Shown: piece after piece, positions 13,501 to 24,404 of the stretch
Numbering within the stretch: position 1 is the first letter of the stretch
Layout of the letters: each line of letters starts with the position of its first letter
Source of the DNA: Phallus indusiatus
Taxonomy: Eukaryota; Basidiomycota; Agaricomycetes; Phallales; Phallaceae
NCBI GenBank assembly: GCA_027605045.1
Contig: JAQFWX010000016.1
Coordinates: 1,144,051-1,208,050 of the forward strand
DNA: 64,000 bases
Direction of reading: 5' to 3'
Translations under genes and position numbers: made by a program
The notes under the pieces: model-generated
The model's input: the letters and a program-made list of their open reading frames with translations, nothing else
Databases searched by the model: none
Told to the model about the DNA's origin: nothing

Positions 13501-15872
13501 CTTCTCTTGCAGGAACATGTGCGTAAATATTGTTGTAAAACTCGACCATCAAGCCTTTGATTGTAATTTTGTGCACGGTAGCATGAGTGATTAAGCCGAG
13601 TGTAGCGTCTTCGAATTTTGATATGATGGGCAGGTCTGAATCAATGAGTGTCCTTTTCGCTGTCAATACAACTCGTTTTTTGTCGGGGTTCACCAATAAG
13701 ACCTAATGAATGAACTAATTGAATGACAGAACTAAGAAAAGACGAACGGAGAAACTAATTGACAAACCCGGCATTTGATAGTACCACCCTCCTTGAATCG
13801 CCTTTGAGGATGCTTCAGCATAATGTCCGCGTAATGGGTTGGCCAGATTACACCATCAATATTTCCAAATAATGTGACAAATAATCCAGTTGGAGTTAGC
13901 TTTTTAATCGTTGTCTAGTAAAGAGGTAAGATTAAAGATATATATAACAAGACATGGCAAACAAACCTTGAGTACTTCTCCAACCGTGACATCCTGTACT
14001 TGCAAGAATTTCTGGTCCAAGATAGACTGTTGCATGGATAGTTGTAAGATGCCATCAAGAGGGTGAAATTGGGTAACTCGTGCTCGGTGGACGGTTCCTG
14101 TCTTCCATTGCCCAGTATTGGGCGGAAGAGTAGGTACATGGTCGTCGGAAACATGGCGAATCTGTAAGATATCTTAGTAAAGCCGTGAAGGTGTGCGCAA
14201 AAACACATACATAAACAATACCAGAGACTCCCTCTTGCACTTGTACATTCAATCCGTGTTCGCTATCGACTCTGGTAACTTTTACCGACTCCAATGTCGT
14301 ACCGATTGGAAAAGCTTCTTGAATGGACTGTCCGCTGCTTGTGAGAGGTTCTCCGAAATCAATTATATGGGGAAGTAATGTAAGTGCAAACTGCCGGGGT
14401 TCGTTTGATGGGAAATCCCATAATATACGAGCTTTTATCTATCACCCCGGTGAATACAAGGTTGGGAGAAAGTTGACGAAAGACATACTTTTTGTCCCAG
14501 TTTCAGATCTTCAGCAAAGTTCGTAGACGGAATGTGGGAAGCATCGATGGTACCATTGAGATATCCAAGAATTTGTACGTTGAGACCGCTGCCGAGGACA
14601 GCTGTGATTAAAGCTTGAACTAGAGTGCCAGGTAGGATGGATGTTACACTCGATAGTGTTGTTAACTGATGGAAAAATTGAAGAAGCTCAAATTCAGTCG
14701 CAAAAAAGGACATGGAAAAAGGTCAACGTACTGCTGATGTTTTGAGTTTGTTAGGTTGAACAGTGACGGCACAAGTCCGTTTATTTTCGGCAAGTTTTGA
14801 AACGCAAGCAGCGAGAAGATACCCTACCCGTAGCTTGGGCAGCCCTGCATCTTCGGCATCTTTGAATGATAAAAATCCTGTTGTTTCCTCAATCCCTAAA
14901 TCAAGAATGTAACCATGATCCTCAACCGATTGAACAGCGCCGGGCAATACCTGAAGAATAATTAGCGTTTTAGATAATCCCTTTACTGATGAGAGAGACC
15001 GTACAAGTCCAGAAACCAAATCATCCTTTGAGACGCCGGTATTTACTTGTTCAGGCACGAGACTGAGCTCAACACGCTGGCTTGCCCGCTCCACCTCGTC
15101 TAACCGCCGTCGCGTCCCAACAATTCCATCAGCAGTAGTACCAGGTGACTTTACGCCTGTTACCACAGCCTGAACATACTGCCCAACCTTGAATATCTCG
15201 AGAAGCTCCAAAGGTTGGTTTGCATTAATAGTCTCCTCATCTTCCTCGTTCATATCCTCGTCCTCATCCTCCAGTTTGACCAGTTGATCAGTGAGCTGCG
15301 ACGAGATATTTGTGATGGGTACATGTCCTACGAGCTGACATGGAAGCGAAACGAGTAGCGCGAGGGGTTGAATAGCTATGATTTTGGCCAATACTTTCAT
15401 GCCTTCAACAGTTCGCTGAATCCTAATTAAGATCCGAGACCAATAAAAAAGCGCAATGAGACTGACCTTATAATTCAATCTCTCGACTCTAATGTGATCG
15501 TTTTTTTTCTTCGAAGAGCCTTCCTTCTCCTTCTTGTTCTTGTTAGTTGCTGCGTTCTTTGAAGCTTCAGCATGTTTCAGCTTTTTACTCTTTTTCTCTC
15601 CTGAATGCTTTTGCAGATAGAATGAATGAGGTACAGCGATAATACCCGAGCATAAAACTCACAGCAAAGACTGCTTCAGCATCTGCTTCTCGAATAGCTT
15701 CCTGCCGTATACTTTTGTATTCCAGCGGGGTCAAATTCGTCCCGCCGCCCCGAGGAAAATCGACTTCGGTAGAGAGTAAACTTGAAGTTTTGGGTGCATT
15801 ATCATTGTTGAATTTTATTTTCTTGGAGATTTTGGGCTGCTCTTCATCTAAAACTCGTTTTTTGCTAGGCAT
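10599..15872 (-). CDS. RRP5: rRNA biogenesis protein RRP5 (S1 repeats plus HAT/TPR-like C-terminus)
   Basis: Minus-strand gene starting MPSKKRVLDEEQPKISKKIK at 15872 and ending KASAGAP at a TGA (10599-10601). It contains a Lys-rich N-terminus with FPRGGG, a long series of S1 RNA-binding folds over about 14.9-12.1 kb (motifs such as GFIKNITDHGLYVTIG and GFVKSKENYGLFIQI), an acidic and lysine-rich linker near 11.7-12.0 kb, and a C-terminal HAT repeat block (SPNSSFLWIQYMSFQLQ, WDLWSVYIDMEA, RGLFDRVLALK, FFKKWLELEKRIGD). Rrp5 binds pre-rRNA and is needed for both 18S and 5.8S processing in the nucleolus. About fifteen introns are implied; not all junctions were resolved. It is divergent from the F-box-like gene, with only 81 bp between start codons. 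Confidence 0.93.
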
Positions 15873-15953
15873 CGCAGAGATTTGGGAGAGATGCGCGCTT
15901 GCCGCTCGTGAAAGAAGTTTTGCTTCCGACTACATACTTAGACATGTGACCGC

Positions 15954-17027
15954 GTGACACCCGGACCCCTTTTGGAAGCCATTGCCGCCATCCTCAACGA
16001 GCCTCAACGTCGCCCCAACTTAAACGTCGTACTGGGAACAGCGTACGACCCCGATTTATCGCTCATGAAACGTTTACCTTTCGAAGTTCTGCTTATCATC
16101 GTTGAATATGTTTTGGATGATTCTTCCCTGAATTACGACAAACGCCTCAAGCTGATGCTCTCACTCTCTGGTCTAAGCAAGCAGCTTCAATGGGTCTGCT
16201 TGTATTATACATCTCTGGACGTCTGTATACATTCTAGGGCCTTCTATGAGTATTGGGTCGCCAAAATGGAGAGTCTCCCACGGGACCATGTCTTCAATAC
16301 ACGGTGTCGCTCTTTGGAGTTTCGAATGGCATACCATTATGACCGTGAAAGGTTTTGGTGGTTTCACCGACAATTGCTCAGGGGAAAGGTTTATAACGAT
16401 GACCCTGTTTCATACTTTATGGGAAACGTTTTAACTCAAAAAGGTCTGTTTCCCAATCTCCGCACCATTCACATACATTTTGGCGGATATGCATTAGACC
16501 CTTATAATTGTTTATTCCCGGCCTGCTTTCCAAAATCAGTCGATGCGCTTTATCTTCACTATGATACTCCGAAATCATCTGATTTGAGCCGCCGGAATGG
16601 ACCATCACCCTACGGGGAGTTACAGAGAAACACACCGATACGTTTTTCAAGTCGCAAGCACCCATTGAAAGTACTGAACATCGTAGTATTAAACAACGGA
16701 GAGTACATGAACGTGTCTATATTCTGCGATATTGCCAGACTTTGGGGTTCACTTTTCGACGCGACGCCGCGTCTTTTCATAGAGGGAGAACCCATGCCTA
16801 TCGAAGAACCTTCGGAGAATTTGATATCTCTTGATATAAACGAGGCGTTCGAGTATTATTCTAAACGCCAACGCCTTGAAGAAATTGGATGGAAATGGTG
16901 CCACTTTCGGGCACTGGGGTTCTGGAGGACAGGCAGTCGGTGTCGGAAAAATGGGGTTCAACGCTTCATACAAAAATTCAAGTCATTACTCAGAAAGGTT
17001 CGCGAGTGTAAGTTACGCAAACGTTGA
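15954..17027 (+). CDS. F-box-like protein, intact copy of a local family
   Basis: A single uninterrupted 357-residue frame. After about 38 residues comes RLPFEVLLIIVEYVLDD, which fits the start of an F-box (LP.E.L..I..Y.L), the Skp1-binding module of SCF ubiquitin ligases. The rest is a leucine/aromatic-rich body without clear LRRs. The C-terminus is basic. The ATG lies 81 bp from the RRP5 start, so the two genes probably share a bidirectional promoter. Two decayed copies lie downstream (about 18.9 and 23.5 kb) and share PFEV/I-L-I-E and C-YY-SL-CIHS motifs with this gene. Such F-box-like families are large and fast-evolving in Agaricomycetes; the substrate is unknown. Confidence 0.65.
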   Translation: MTPGPLLEAIAAILNEPQRRPNLNVVLGTAYDPDLSLMKRLPFEVLLIIVEYVLDDSSLNYDKRLKLMLSLSGLSKQLQWVCLYYTSLDVCIHSRAFYEYWVAKMESLPRDHVFNTRCRSLEFRMAYHYDRERFWWFHRQLLRGKVYNDDPVSYFMGNVLTQKGLFPNLRTIHIHFGGYALDPYNCLFPACFPKSVDALYLHYDTPKSSDLSRRNGPSPYGELQRNTPIRFSSRKHPLKVLNIVVLNNGEYMNVSIFCDIARLWGSLFDATPRLFIEGEPMPIEEPSENLISLDINEAFEYYSKRQRLEEIGWKWCHFRALGFWRTGSRCRKNGVQRFIQKFKSLLRKVRECKLRKR

Positions 17028-17251
17028 AAAGAATTCATTTTGTGGCGTATTAGAAGAAGTCCAGGAGGATATGAGACTAATATAGCAGTTTCTGCTTTCA
17101 TAACGAGTTCGGCAGTTGAAATGGGCATGCGTCAAACTTATTCATCCGCAATTGACGACTTATAAACGATCAACAGTCTCAAAACATGATTGAAATTTCT
17201 TACAGGGCATTTATGTACAAAAATTAGTAAACAGCAATAATGCTTTCTTGT

Positions 17252-18504
17252 CAATTCTTTTTTAGGATTCTGGCGTGGACTGAAAATATAATATGAGAGA
17301 AAGGATTTGCTTTACAGAAGGACTCACATTTAACATGTTCTTCAGCGAAGGTGGATATCTAGAAGAGGAAAAATATGTATATTCCCCAGCTAAAAAGACG
17401 TCGGATAACGTACAAAGTAGTAGGAGTGATCATAGCCATGGTGTTTCCTAACCGCAATTTCATTAGAATCATGGCCAGCCGCTTGAGCAGCAGCTTCGAA
17501 ATTTTCAGGCAGCAGCTGTTTGTTGAGATAAAACTTGTCGGCATCACCCTAAACAAGCTCAGAAATTCAGTCCATCACAGAATTCAAAATTGAGCGGAAC
17601 TTCATACGTAGTCAATCAAGACGTTCACTTTCTGTTGCACTTTGGCTATCAACTCCGTGGCATCGTGGGCCTTTCCTTCTTCCAGACCACCTTCTAAATA
17701 TCCTCCAAACGCCCGCTCGCCCCATGGACATTTGGTTGGGTTTGAAACTGGTGAAAAGGCTGACACGGATAGATATGGGTTGGGTTGGCTCAGGGACTTC
17801 AAATATAGTGTCAATGCTCCATGACCACCCATGGAGTGTCCAAATATGGATTGGCGTGCAAAGTCCTACTTGACCGTCTGGGTTAAGCTGGTTGGACTAC
17901 ACTAAAAATATCGCACTAACCAAGGGCAACCCTTGTTTCTCGAGGATTGAAGGAATCTCAACGCGGACATGTGTATACATATTGTAATACTTTGACCATT
18001 TGGAAGAAGTCGCGTCGACGTAAAATGAAGCAGCTAATGTGCTATTTGAGTGGATAACCAGCTGTTATGCTAATATCTTTTCTGACCTGTTCCGAATGTC
18101 CAATCATCATCCTCCCCTTCGATACCTGCACCTCGAGGAGAGGTATCTGGGAAAACGAGTGCTATGCCTTCTGCGGCGGCGTCTCTGAGAAATCCTCCTT
18201 TCTGGGGACTATGAGATATCGATCAGATCTATTCGGAAACCAATTGCCGACGCCACATACCCATGGTCTTCAGTGCATTCAAGCCCAGCGAGATAATACA
18301 AGATCGGTGCTTTGTTCTCTGACGAAGCACCAGGCGGGATAAACAGACTAAACTTCGATTTGAGATGACCTAATGTTGGTGACTTGGATAGATCCAGTGA
18401 GTCGTCGCTCCGCATGTATGTTAAAAAACGCTTACCTCGAAAGTGAACTTGGTCAAGACGCCTCCGAAAGCTTTGTTCGCAGATACCTTCTCGAGAATGC
18501 TCAT
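17252..18504 (-). CDS. S-formylglutathione hydrolase (esterase D family)
   Basis: The protein hydrolyses S-formylglutathione to formate and glutathione, the second step of formaldehyde detoxification in the cytosol. Spliced minus-strand reading: MSILEKVSANKAFGGVLTKF, a 66 bp intron, then GHLKSKFSLFIPP, APILYYLAGLECTED, the nucleophile elbow FGHSMGGHGAL (catalytic Ser), SPVSNPTKCPWGERAFGGYL, the Asp region VNVLIDYGDADKF and the catalytic His in HHGYDHSYYF, ending HARILKKN. About seven introns. An ATG further upstream in the ORF is rejected because esterase D proteins begin with this SxNK(A)FGG segment. The catalytic triad looks complete. Convergent with the F-box-like gene. Confidence 0.93.
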
Positions 18505-18869
18505 GCTGCGTTCTACGTGTATTGGCAAATGCTCTATATCAGTATTTTGTTGTAAGTTGAACGATAAAGCACGAGTATGGGAATGGGCAAGTTCAAGGAA
18601 GCTCCTTGAGATTTTTAACCGTCCGAATTACGAGTACGAATCCCAGCCGCAAAATCGATCTGCCGATTGGAGTGAGATCACAAATTGCCGAGATAATCAC
18701 GTGATTTAGATAAGATAAGATGATCTTTGAATTTAACGATCTTAGAGAAAGTTGTCATCACCATTTATCTGATCTTAGCGCACGATGTCGCAGAGTCGAG
18801 CCTGGATCTGGACTCCTAGAACCTCGAGCTCAAGGCTGCTCAAGGCCGAGGTGCATTTTAGTCTGAGCC

Positions 18870-19250
18870 CCGCGTGATAGTCGCAGCGCCTGATTCTTGC
18901 AGACTCCGCAGTGTCCGCTCAGTGAGCTTTTTTTTCTCTACAATCATTCGAGTCAATATACTCTGGAATTTTATCTTAACTCCCACGAGACGACAGGTTA
19001 TTATTTCTTGAAGCTCTAAGTCTGCTGGTCATCGTCGAAAATGTTCTGGACGTTCCTGCCCTGAATTATTCTATTTCGGGACGCCTCAAGCTGATGTTCT
19101 GACTTTCTTGTATAAGAGAGCAGTTACTGTAGATCTGCTTGTATCGTGCATCACTCGATGTTTGTATATATGCCAGAGCCTTCTATAAAAATTGGGTGGT
19201 TAAGCTGGAGAGTCTCCCAAGAAGTCCGCATGCTCAAAATACGAGAGTCA
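18870..19250 (+). pseudogene. Decayed copy of the F-box-like gene (copy 2)
   Basis: The plus strand preserves, in broken frames, the segments that in the intact gene encode LIIVEYVLDDSSLNYDKRL, the CLYYTSLDVCIHSRAFYEYW region and MESLPRDHVFNTR (for example 19024-19105 and 19130-19250). A stop interrupts the leucine-rich segment near 19105, and the 3' two thirds are missing. The upstream 100 bp resemble the segment upstream of copy 3 at about 23.4 kb, so copies 2 and 3 share a more recent ancestor than either does with the intact gene. Confidence 0.6.
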
Positions 19251-19409
19251 TAATCATCTGATTAAACAACGCATGTGGAATCTCAAACGTGTTGTCATTA
19301 TCCTACCTATTTTCTACATAACCAAGTATTTAAAGAAAAATGATAATTAGTAGTTTCACTGATGCTTTTCAATTTTCTGAACGTCTACATTGTTGAAGAT
19401 TACTGGCTA

Positions 19410-20095
19410 TCAATGATATAGCAATCCCCCCCCTCCCCTCGAACCGTCGACGGCTTGCTTTCCTTTGGCGTCCGGGAAGTCGTCGAATGCCGCGTAATCC
19501 CTTTGGAGTAGACGAAGGAGGGGCGTGACCTCACTGGCGACCACCTAGTGATTGTTAAATATTATTTGCTAAGAATGCCAAACCAGGAAATACATACGCT
19601 GATTGTGTCAATGTGTTCCTTGTAGTCCTTCAGGGACGATTGGAAGTCAAAGGATAATGCAATCGAGGACAGCTTCTTCGACTAATCATCACATGAGTGC
19701 GAGTTGCCGATGGAAGAGCAATCACATGGACACACCTTTCGTGCTAGCCTTATCGTCATAAGCTTAATGACCTTGTATGGCGAATAGCACGATGACACTC
19801 GACACGGCGAGCAGGACTGTGATCCCATTGTTCTTGAATGGCTCCTTGATCTCGTCGCTGGTGGTTTGCTTGATAACCCTGATTTTATGTGTGTTACGAT
19901 GAGTCTCTTGGTCATTGGAAATGTACCATACACTGTCATTGTCGGAGAAGCGCTGCACGGCGTGCATGGCGTAGTATATGGCATAATTATCTGATTTGGA
20001 TCATAAGATTAAGGGAACGATCTACGTAGAATACACTTACCGCCACGGGATGAGTGTTCCTCAATGTCCTGGGTGTTGAACTTGAGAAAGGGGAC
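19410..20095 (-). pseudogene. Member of a small membrane/coiled-coil family, probably frameshifted (copy M1)
   Basis: Assembled minus-strand exons give an N-terminal FNTQDIEEHSSRG, DNYAIYYAMHAVQRFSDND, then EIKEPFKNNG followed by a hydrophobic segment (ITVLLAVSSVIVLFAIQ), a basic stretch LMTIRLARK, and after two introns SSIALSFDFQSSLKDYKEHI and VVASEVTPLLRLLQRDY, stopping at 19410-19412. A one-base shift is needed between the hydrophobic and basic segments, and no initiating Met was found. The order (KEPF motif, TM helix, basic boundary, FAISLD/IALSFD motif, helical tail) matches the two plus-strand copies at about 21.3 and 31.6 kb. Function unknown. Confidence 0.45.
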
Positions 20096-20226
20096 TTAAA
20101 GAGGATGATGTGGACGAGGGATGAGTTTGTAAAATCAAATATCAACGCGAAGTTTGTATTTATATGGATACAGTAAAAAGTCACATTTGACGCGTTTACC
20201 CAGTCCAGCCGGTACTAGGCCGATCT

Positions 20227-20365
20227 CGAAAACCACATGCATGTTCCCAGACTCCGTATTATCCATTTCAGCCGCAATTGACTTGCCGAAACATTTCCAG
20301 GGGTTTATTACTACTATAGATGAATACATAGACACATCAGGCAGTGGTATTTTCCCCGGAACGTG
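20227..20365 (+). pseudogene. Fragment of the RAD57 5' end
   Basis: Reads ACCACATGCATG, then DLPKHFQGFITT and SGIFPGT on the plus strand. The intact RAD57 gene (28763 on the minus strand) has the same ACCACATGCATG leader and DLSKHFQGFITT...GGGIFPGT. The match covers only exon 1 and stops at a TGA where RAD57 continues ITEFVGG. It is a decayed partial duplicate lying 8 kb away in opposite orientation. Confidence 0.65.
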
Positions 20366-20607
20366 AGCAGAATTGTCGCCCGTGAATATGGTGCACAAGG
20401 CCTCAATGACTGGATCCTTCTATGTGCAGTGAAACTTTGGAATCGTTTCTTTTAGATTAAGCTTGGAAAACCCTTGTAAGGTGCAAGCTTTAGAGGGTGA
20501 AATTTTGCGAATAGCAGGATGCAGACCTTTGCGAGCTTTCTTTTAATGTTTAGCGAATAGTATTTTTTTGTGTCAAATTTGACATGTTGCAAAATATGTA
20601 CACGATA

Positions 20608-20739
20608 GCATCAGTGATCTGGGTTTTAGCTCCAGAGCACGTGCCCCGGTCTGGGAGTCTCAGCTGTGACTGCCAGAGACTCCCAGACCGCGCCAAGTCA
20701 TCCAGGATTGCCGAAGTCACAAACCCAGATCACTGATGC
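20608..20739. repeat. 132 bp two-arm perfect inverted repeat (foldback)
   Basis: Outer arms 20608-20626 and 20721-20739 (19 bp, GCATCAGTGATCTGGGTTT and its exact complement) enclose inner arms 20648-20661 and 20676-20689 (14 bp, GGTCTGGGAGTCTC and its exact complement) around a 14 nt loop. The spacers between arms are unpaired and of unequal length (21 and 31 nt). No clear target-site duplication flanks it. It could be a foldback/MITE-like element or a hairpin RNA locus. Confidence 0.8.
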
Positions 20740-20779
20740 CTACGGGAACTCTTGCTAAGGTAGTAGGTCATTGAACAGA

Positions 20780-21080
20780 CGTGAGTCAACAAGGTTGGTA
20801 CCATTATTACGGTACCATTCGTCTCTTCTGTTGGTGCATGAGACATGTTAGGAGTCATTTAATTTTTGGATTCAAATTGAAGAAAAGAGACCTAGATTAC
20901 TAGTCGTACGTCTTTCTTCTGGTAGATGATTGCCTTCTCAAGTGGAAATTGCACCAACGTACTTGCACCAGGACCGGCAATTGCAAATTGCGAGTAAATA
21001 TTTCAGGCTCGCCAAATAGTGAATCTGTGCGGCTGATCTAGATCTCAACCGTTAGGTGTGTGTTCTTGCCCGCAGCACTG
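20780..21080 (+). repeat. Diverged duplicate of the region upstream of the fluG-like gene
   Basis: Blocks such as AAGGTTGGTACCATTATTAC (about 20793) and AATAGTGAATCTGTGCGGCT (about 21016) match, in the same order and spacing, AAGGTTGGTGCCATTATTAC (about 24070) and AATAGTGAATTGCGCGGCTA (about 24290) upstream of the fluG-like start at 24405. The coding region is not duplicated here. Confidence 0.55.
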
Positions 21081-21330
21081 GGCAAGGGAGTCACGGTAGG
21101 TGGAGCCTATAAAAAAATAAAGTGAAATGTGACCCGGACACACTCGTTTTGAATCTTCAACTAATTCCACATTTCATCCGCAAACGCTTTCCACGTACGG
21201 CTATGCTCTCCACGATACATTCTCACTCTTCCCGCTCCCGCTTTCCACAGACGGCCCACCGGAAGGCTTTGATTTCCAAGAACGCTCCATGTCAGAGACA
21301 TCCACTGGTTCCGTTCACTCCACCCGAGCC

Positions 21331-22303
21331 ATGTCTCACAACACAAATTTCGAACAGCCAACAAAATATTCCTTTGTTAGTGTATTCTACTCAGGCTTAT
21401 CTCATTCCCTCAATCTCATGATATCATGTCAGACTACCGCAACTCGTGAATCTTCCCTAACTGTATGTCCTCATAATTTCCAAACTTCTCCAGGAAGTCG
21501 CGAAAAGCTCATCAAAGAGATAGACGTCTTGGTAAGTATATGATATTAGCATTGTCTTGAAGGAGCCGAAACTAGGCTAGATCAAGTCCTTCTTCGTTAA
21601 ACTCTGCAGTTTCGGCCGTGGTTGCATTTGGTCTGGACTCTGTACCCAGAAGGGTATTAGCGTCGTTAAGGAGCCATTCTGAGAACAGGTCAAGTCCTTC
21701 TTCGTTAACGGTGCGATAGGACTACTATACGCTGTGGTATCGGCCCTGGCGGCATACGGCCTATACAATCTTGTACAGGTTATCGCGGCCCGTCGGGCCA
21801 AGAAAGTCAGTATGCCTCCTTCTTCAGCAACACACACTCATGTTAATGTTCATGTAATGATAAGACCGGTCGTCTGCCTCACCAGGAGTCCTTCGCGATT
21901 TCGCTTGACCTTCATGATGCAATTGTGCATTACTATGAAGATTAGAAATATCGTGGTATGGATTTTGTTGATTGCAATTAACACCCACAAGGTCGTTATG
22001 GACCGCATTCAACTCGTGCAGGAAATCGTTGCACGAGATATTGCGCCGGCTATATAACGAGTTCGTACGTCAAGAACAAGACGGGAATGTTCGCGAGGCA
22101 GCTCGGACATGTTCTACGTATGATTTTAATCATTAATGGCTTTTCTCTTTTTGTTTATAAAAGAATGTAGACCACTGGAACAGTGTAAGACGGCGTTGGA
22201 AGGTCTACGAAACGGAGACCTGAGCGGTCCTCTGAACGAGCAAGTTGACCTACTAGAGAAGAATTATAAAAAGGCGGCAAGAGCCTTTTCGGTGGGTATC
22301 TAA
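21331..22303 (+). pseudogene. Small membrane/coiled-coil family, broken copy M2
   Basis: Begins MSHNTNFEQPTKYSF before an intron (GTTAGT...GTCAG). After further short exons it encodes a hydrophobic helix AVVSALAAYGLYNLV followed by basic ARRAKK, an intron, ESFAISLDLHDAIVHYY, then KVVMDRIQLVQEIVARDI and a C-terminal ALEGLRNGDL...LEKNYKKAARAF tail ending at TAA 22301-22303. The frame breaks after DIAPAI because of a small indel relative to copy M3, which reads on. A roughly 50 bp piece containing AAGTCCTTCTTCGTTAA is also duplicated internally (about 21585 and 21690). Predicted single-span membrane protein with a helical C-terminus; family function unknown. Confidence 0.5.
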
Positions 22304-22953
22304 CTTTTTCTACCACCGGTAGTCAATGGTCTTTATCTTAAAAGCAGGCTATATTGAAAAATTCAGCTCAGGAGGCGCGATCCTAGGTCCGAAAGCGTTA
22401 CACTGTTTTCAAAGGCCTGTCTTTATTCGTAGTGTAGACAAAAGTAACCTTATTTACCACCCTTAAAATTTCCAAGGGATTACGGTATACTTAAATGTTA
22501 ACATATAACTCAACTATATCTAACTGTAACCTGTCACTGTCCTGTACGCAGGAGACCAAACATGTATCAGCACCCAATCAAAGTGAATAAGGCGTCATTG
22601 GACCCGTCGAGTAGCCTTTTCTTGATAGGAGGAAGACCTGCCTCAGACCACTTGATGACTGACATTCTCATGAATTCCGCCACAATCAAATGGTATTTTT
22701 GTCTTTAAAGTAACAATTCACCAAAGTGAGCTCTACTTGGATCTAAGCGGTAGCCTATTACCGGCGTATTACATAGGTAACATGTCGACTGTGTAATTCT
22801 CCGCTATGGCGTTGTATGCAGTACACTGAACATCCGTCATAGGGTAGGTAATCTCAAGGCTGAACGACGAAGTCGGAGTCGACCTAAATTCCACATGTCG
22901 CAATTAAAGTTTCCAAGTCAACGCACTTAAACAATTCCCCTTCGGTACGAACG
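22304..22953. other. Intergenic, 0.65 kb, no gene recognised
   Basis: No open frame with a motif and no clear repeat structure. Confidence 0.4.
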
Positions 22954-23256
22954 TCAGTCACATCCAAAAGAAAAGCTGTGTTCATACCGTTCTGAAAAAG
23001 TATCATGAGGATTAATCACGCTCAAGAACTTCTCGCCGATGTCGAAGTGCAGAGTATTCTGGAGCCTTGAAGGGGGAGGAAGAACGAGGGTAAGATTGGT
23101 AAGGATTGGGGTGGTGGTGGGGTAGTGTGGCGGATGACTGGTAGGACGGACAACCAATTCAGGTTTGTGGTGAAAGATGGGGGCATTATACGCGAGAAGC
23201 ACAACGAGGAACGGGATGTTGATGAGGTTCAGAAGGAGAAGTCGAATAGAGTCCAT
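22954..23256 (-). other. Possible small hypothetical protein with N-terminal signal anchor
   Basis: A 100-residue minus-strand frame starts MDSIRLLLLNLINIPFLVVL, a convincing hydrophobic N-terminus, followed by a Pro/Thr/His-rich stretch and LQNTLHFDIGEKFL near the end. No family recognised and no intron needed. It lies between decayed gene copies, so it may be a remnant. Confidence 0.25.
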
Positions 23257-23419
23257 GGAGCGCGACGAAACAGAACAAATTAACTTGCCAGAGCTAATAT
23301 ATTAAGCTGCTGGATGAGAGAGTTCCCGATGGTACACGCCTCTAGCTATTGTTAGGACGTACTTCAAAGCTGCCATGGAGTATTAGCCCCGGACTATCCT
23401 CGTAGCTCGAGTAATAGTT

Positions 23420-23820
23420 GCAGCGCTTAATTGTTTCAGGCTCCGCGGAGTCCGCTTGTGTAATCCTCTTCTGATCCTCTCCCATCATGCGAGTCAATCT
23501 CCATCTTCAAAATTTAAAGCTTGAAGCTCCGCGAGGCAACAGCTTATCACTTACGTCTACCTTTTGAAATCTTCCTTATCATCGGCGAACATGCTCTGAA
23601 CCATCCTGTCTTGGATTACTTCACCCGCTTCAAGATGCTCCCACTCTCTCGTACAAGCAAGCAGCTACAGGTCTGCTTGTATTACGCGTCCCTTAGTATC
23701 TGTATACATTCCAAAGCTTCCTATGAGTACTGGTGGCCCAGCTGGAGAGTCTCCCAAGGAGACCATGTCTTAAATACACGGTGTCGCTCTTTGGAATTTC
23801 GAGCGGAACGTTTTTGAAAG
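23420..23820 (+). pseudogene. Decayed copy of the F-box-like gene (copy 3)
   Basis: Encodes HLRLPFEIFLIIGEHALN, RFKMLPLSRTSKQLQVCLYY, ASLSICIHSKASYEYW and HVLNTRCRSLEFR, the same order as residues about 40-125 of the intact gene at 15954. Small indels change frame after EYW, and the frame ends at 23817 after about one third of the full protein. Only the F-box end survives. Confidence 0.65.
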
Positions 23821-24404
23821 ACCCTGGTTCTACTAACACTTATAACTCAAAGGAAAATCATATAACGAAGACCCTGAATTTCACATCTTGACGCGTGAAT
23901 ACGGCACATGAAGTTACATTCTCAATGAATGGATCCCCTTTCTTCAGCAAAACCTTGAATTCGTTTTTGTGGATTTTTGTGTAAAATTCGGTACAAAGCA
24001 AATGATGGACGTGATTGACTGATACGGATTTTACTCAGTAGGTGAATGTGCATGGACGCGGGTCAAAAAGGTTGGTGCCATTATTACATTATTACCGTGT
24101 CAATCGTGTCTTCCGTTTGTGCATGTCACTAAGATGTTTCAAGTTAAAATCAGGGAAACAATGCCTGGATTACGTGTTTGCTTCTATAGATAGTTTGCTT
24201 GTAGTCGTTGCCCTAATGTATGTAGTCTATTTGCATCGGGATCGGCCAAATGCAACGCGACGGCAAGTGGTGCTTATCTCCAAATTTGAAATAGTGAATT
24301 GCGCGGCTAATCTGGACCGTCTGGTCAGTGGGCGTCCTTGCCCGGAGACCGATAAAAGATGCGACACTTTTTGGACTTTTAACCTCTCCCCAAACTTCTC
24401 AACG

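Noticed and set aside
18209..18415. Formylglutathione hydrolase starting at an internal Met near 18415
   Set aside because: The conserved N-terminus (SANKAFGG) lies upstream after a 66 bp intron, with ATG at 18504.
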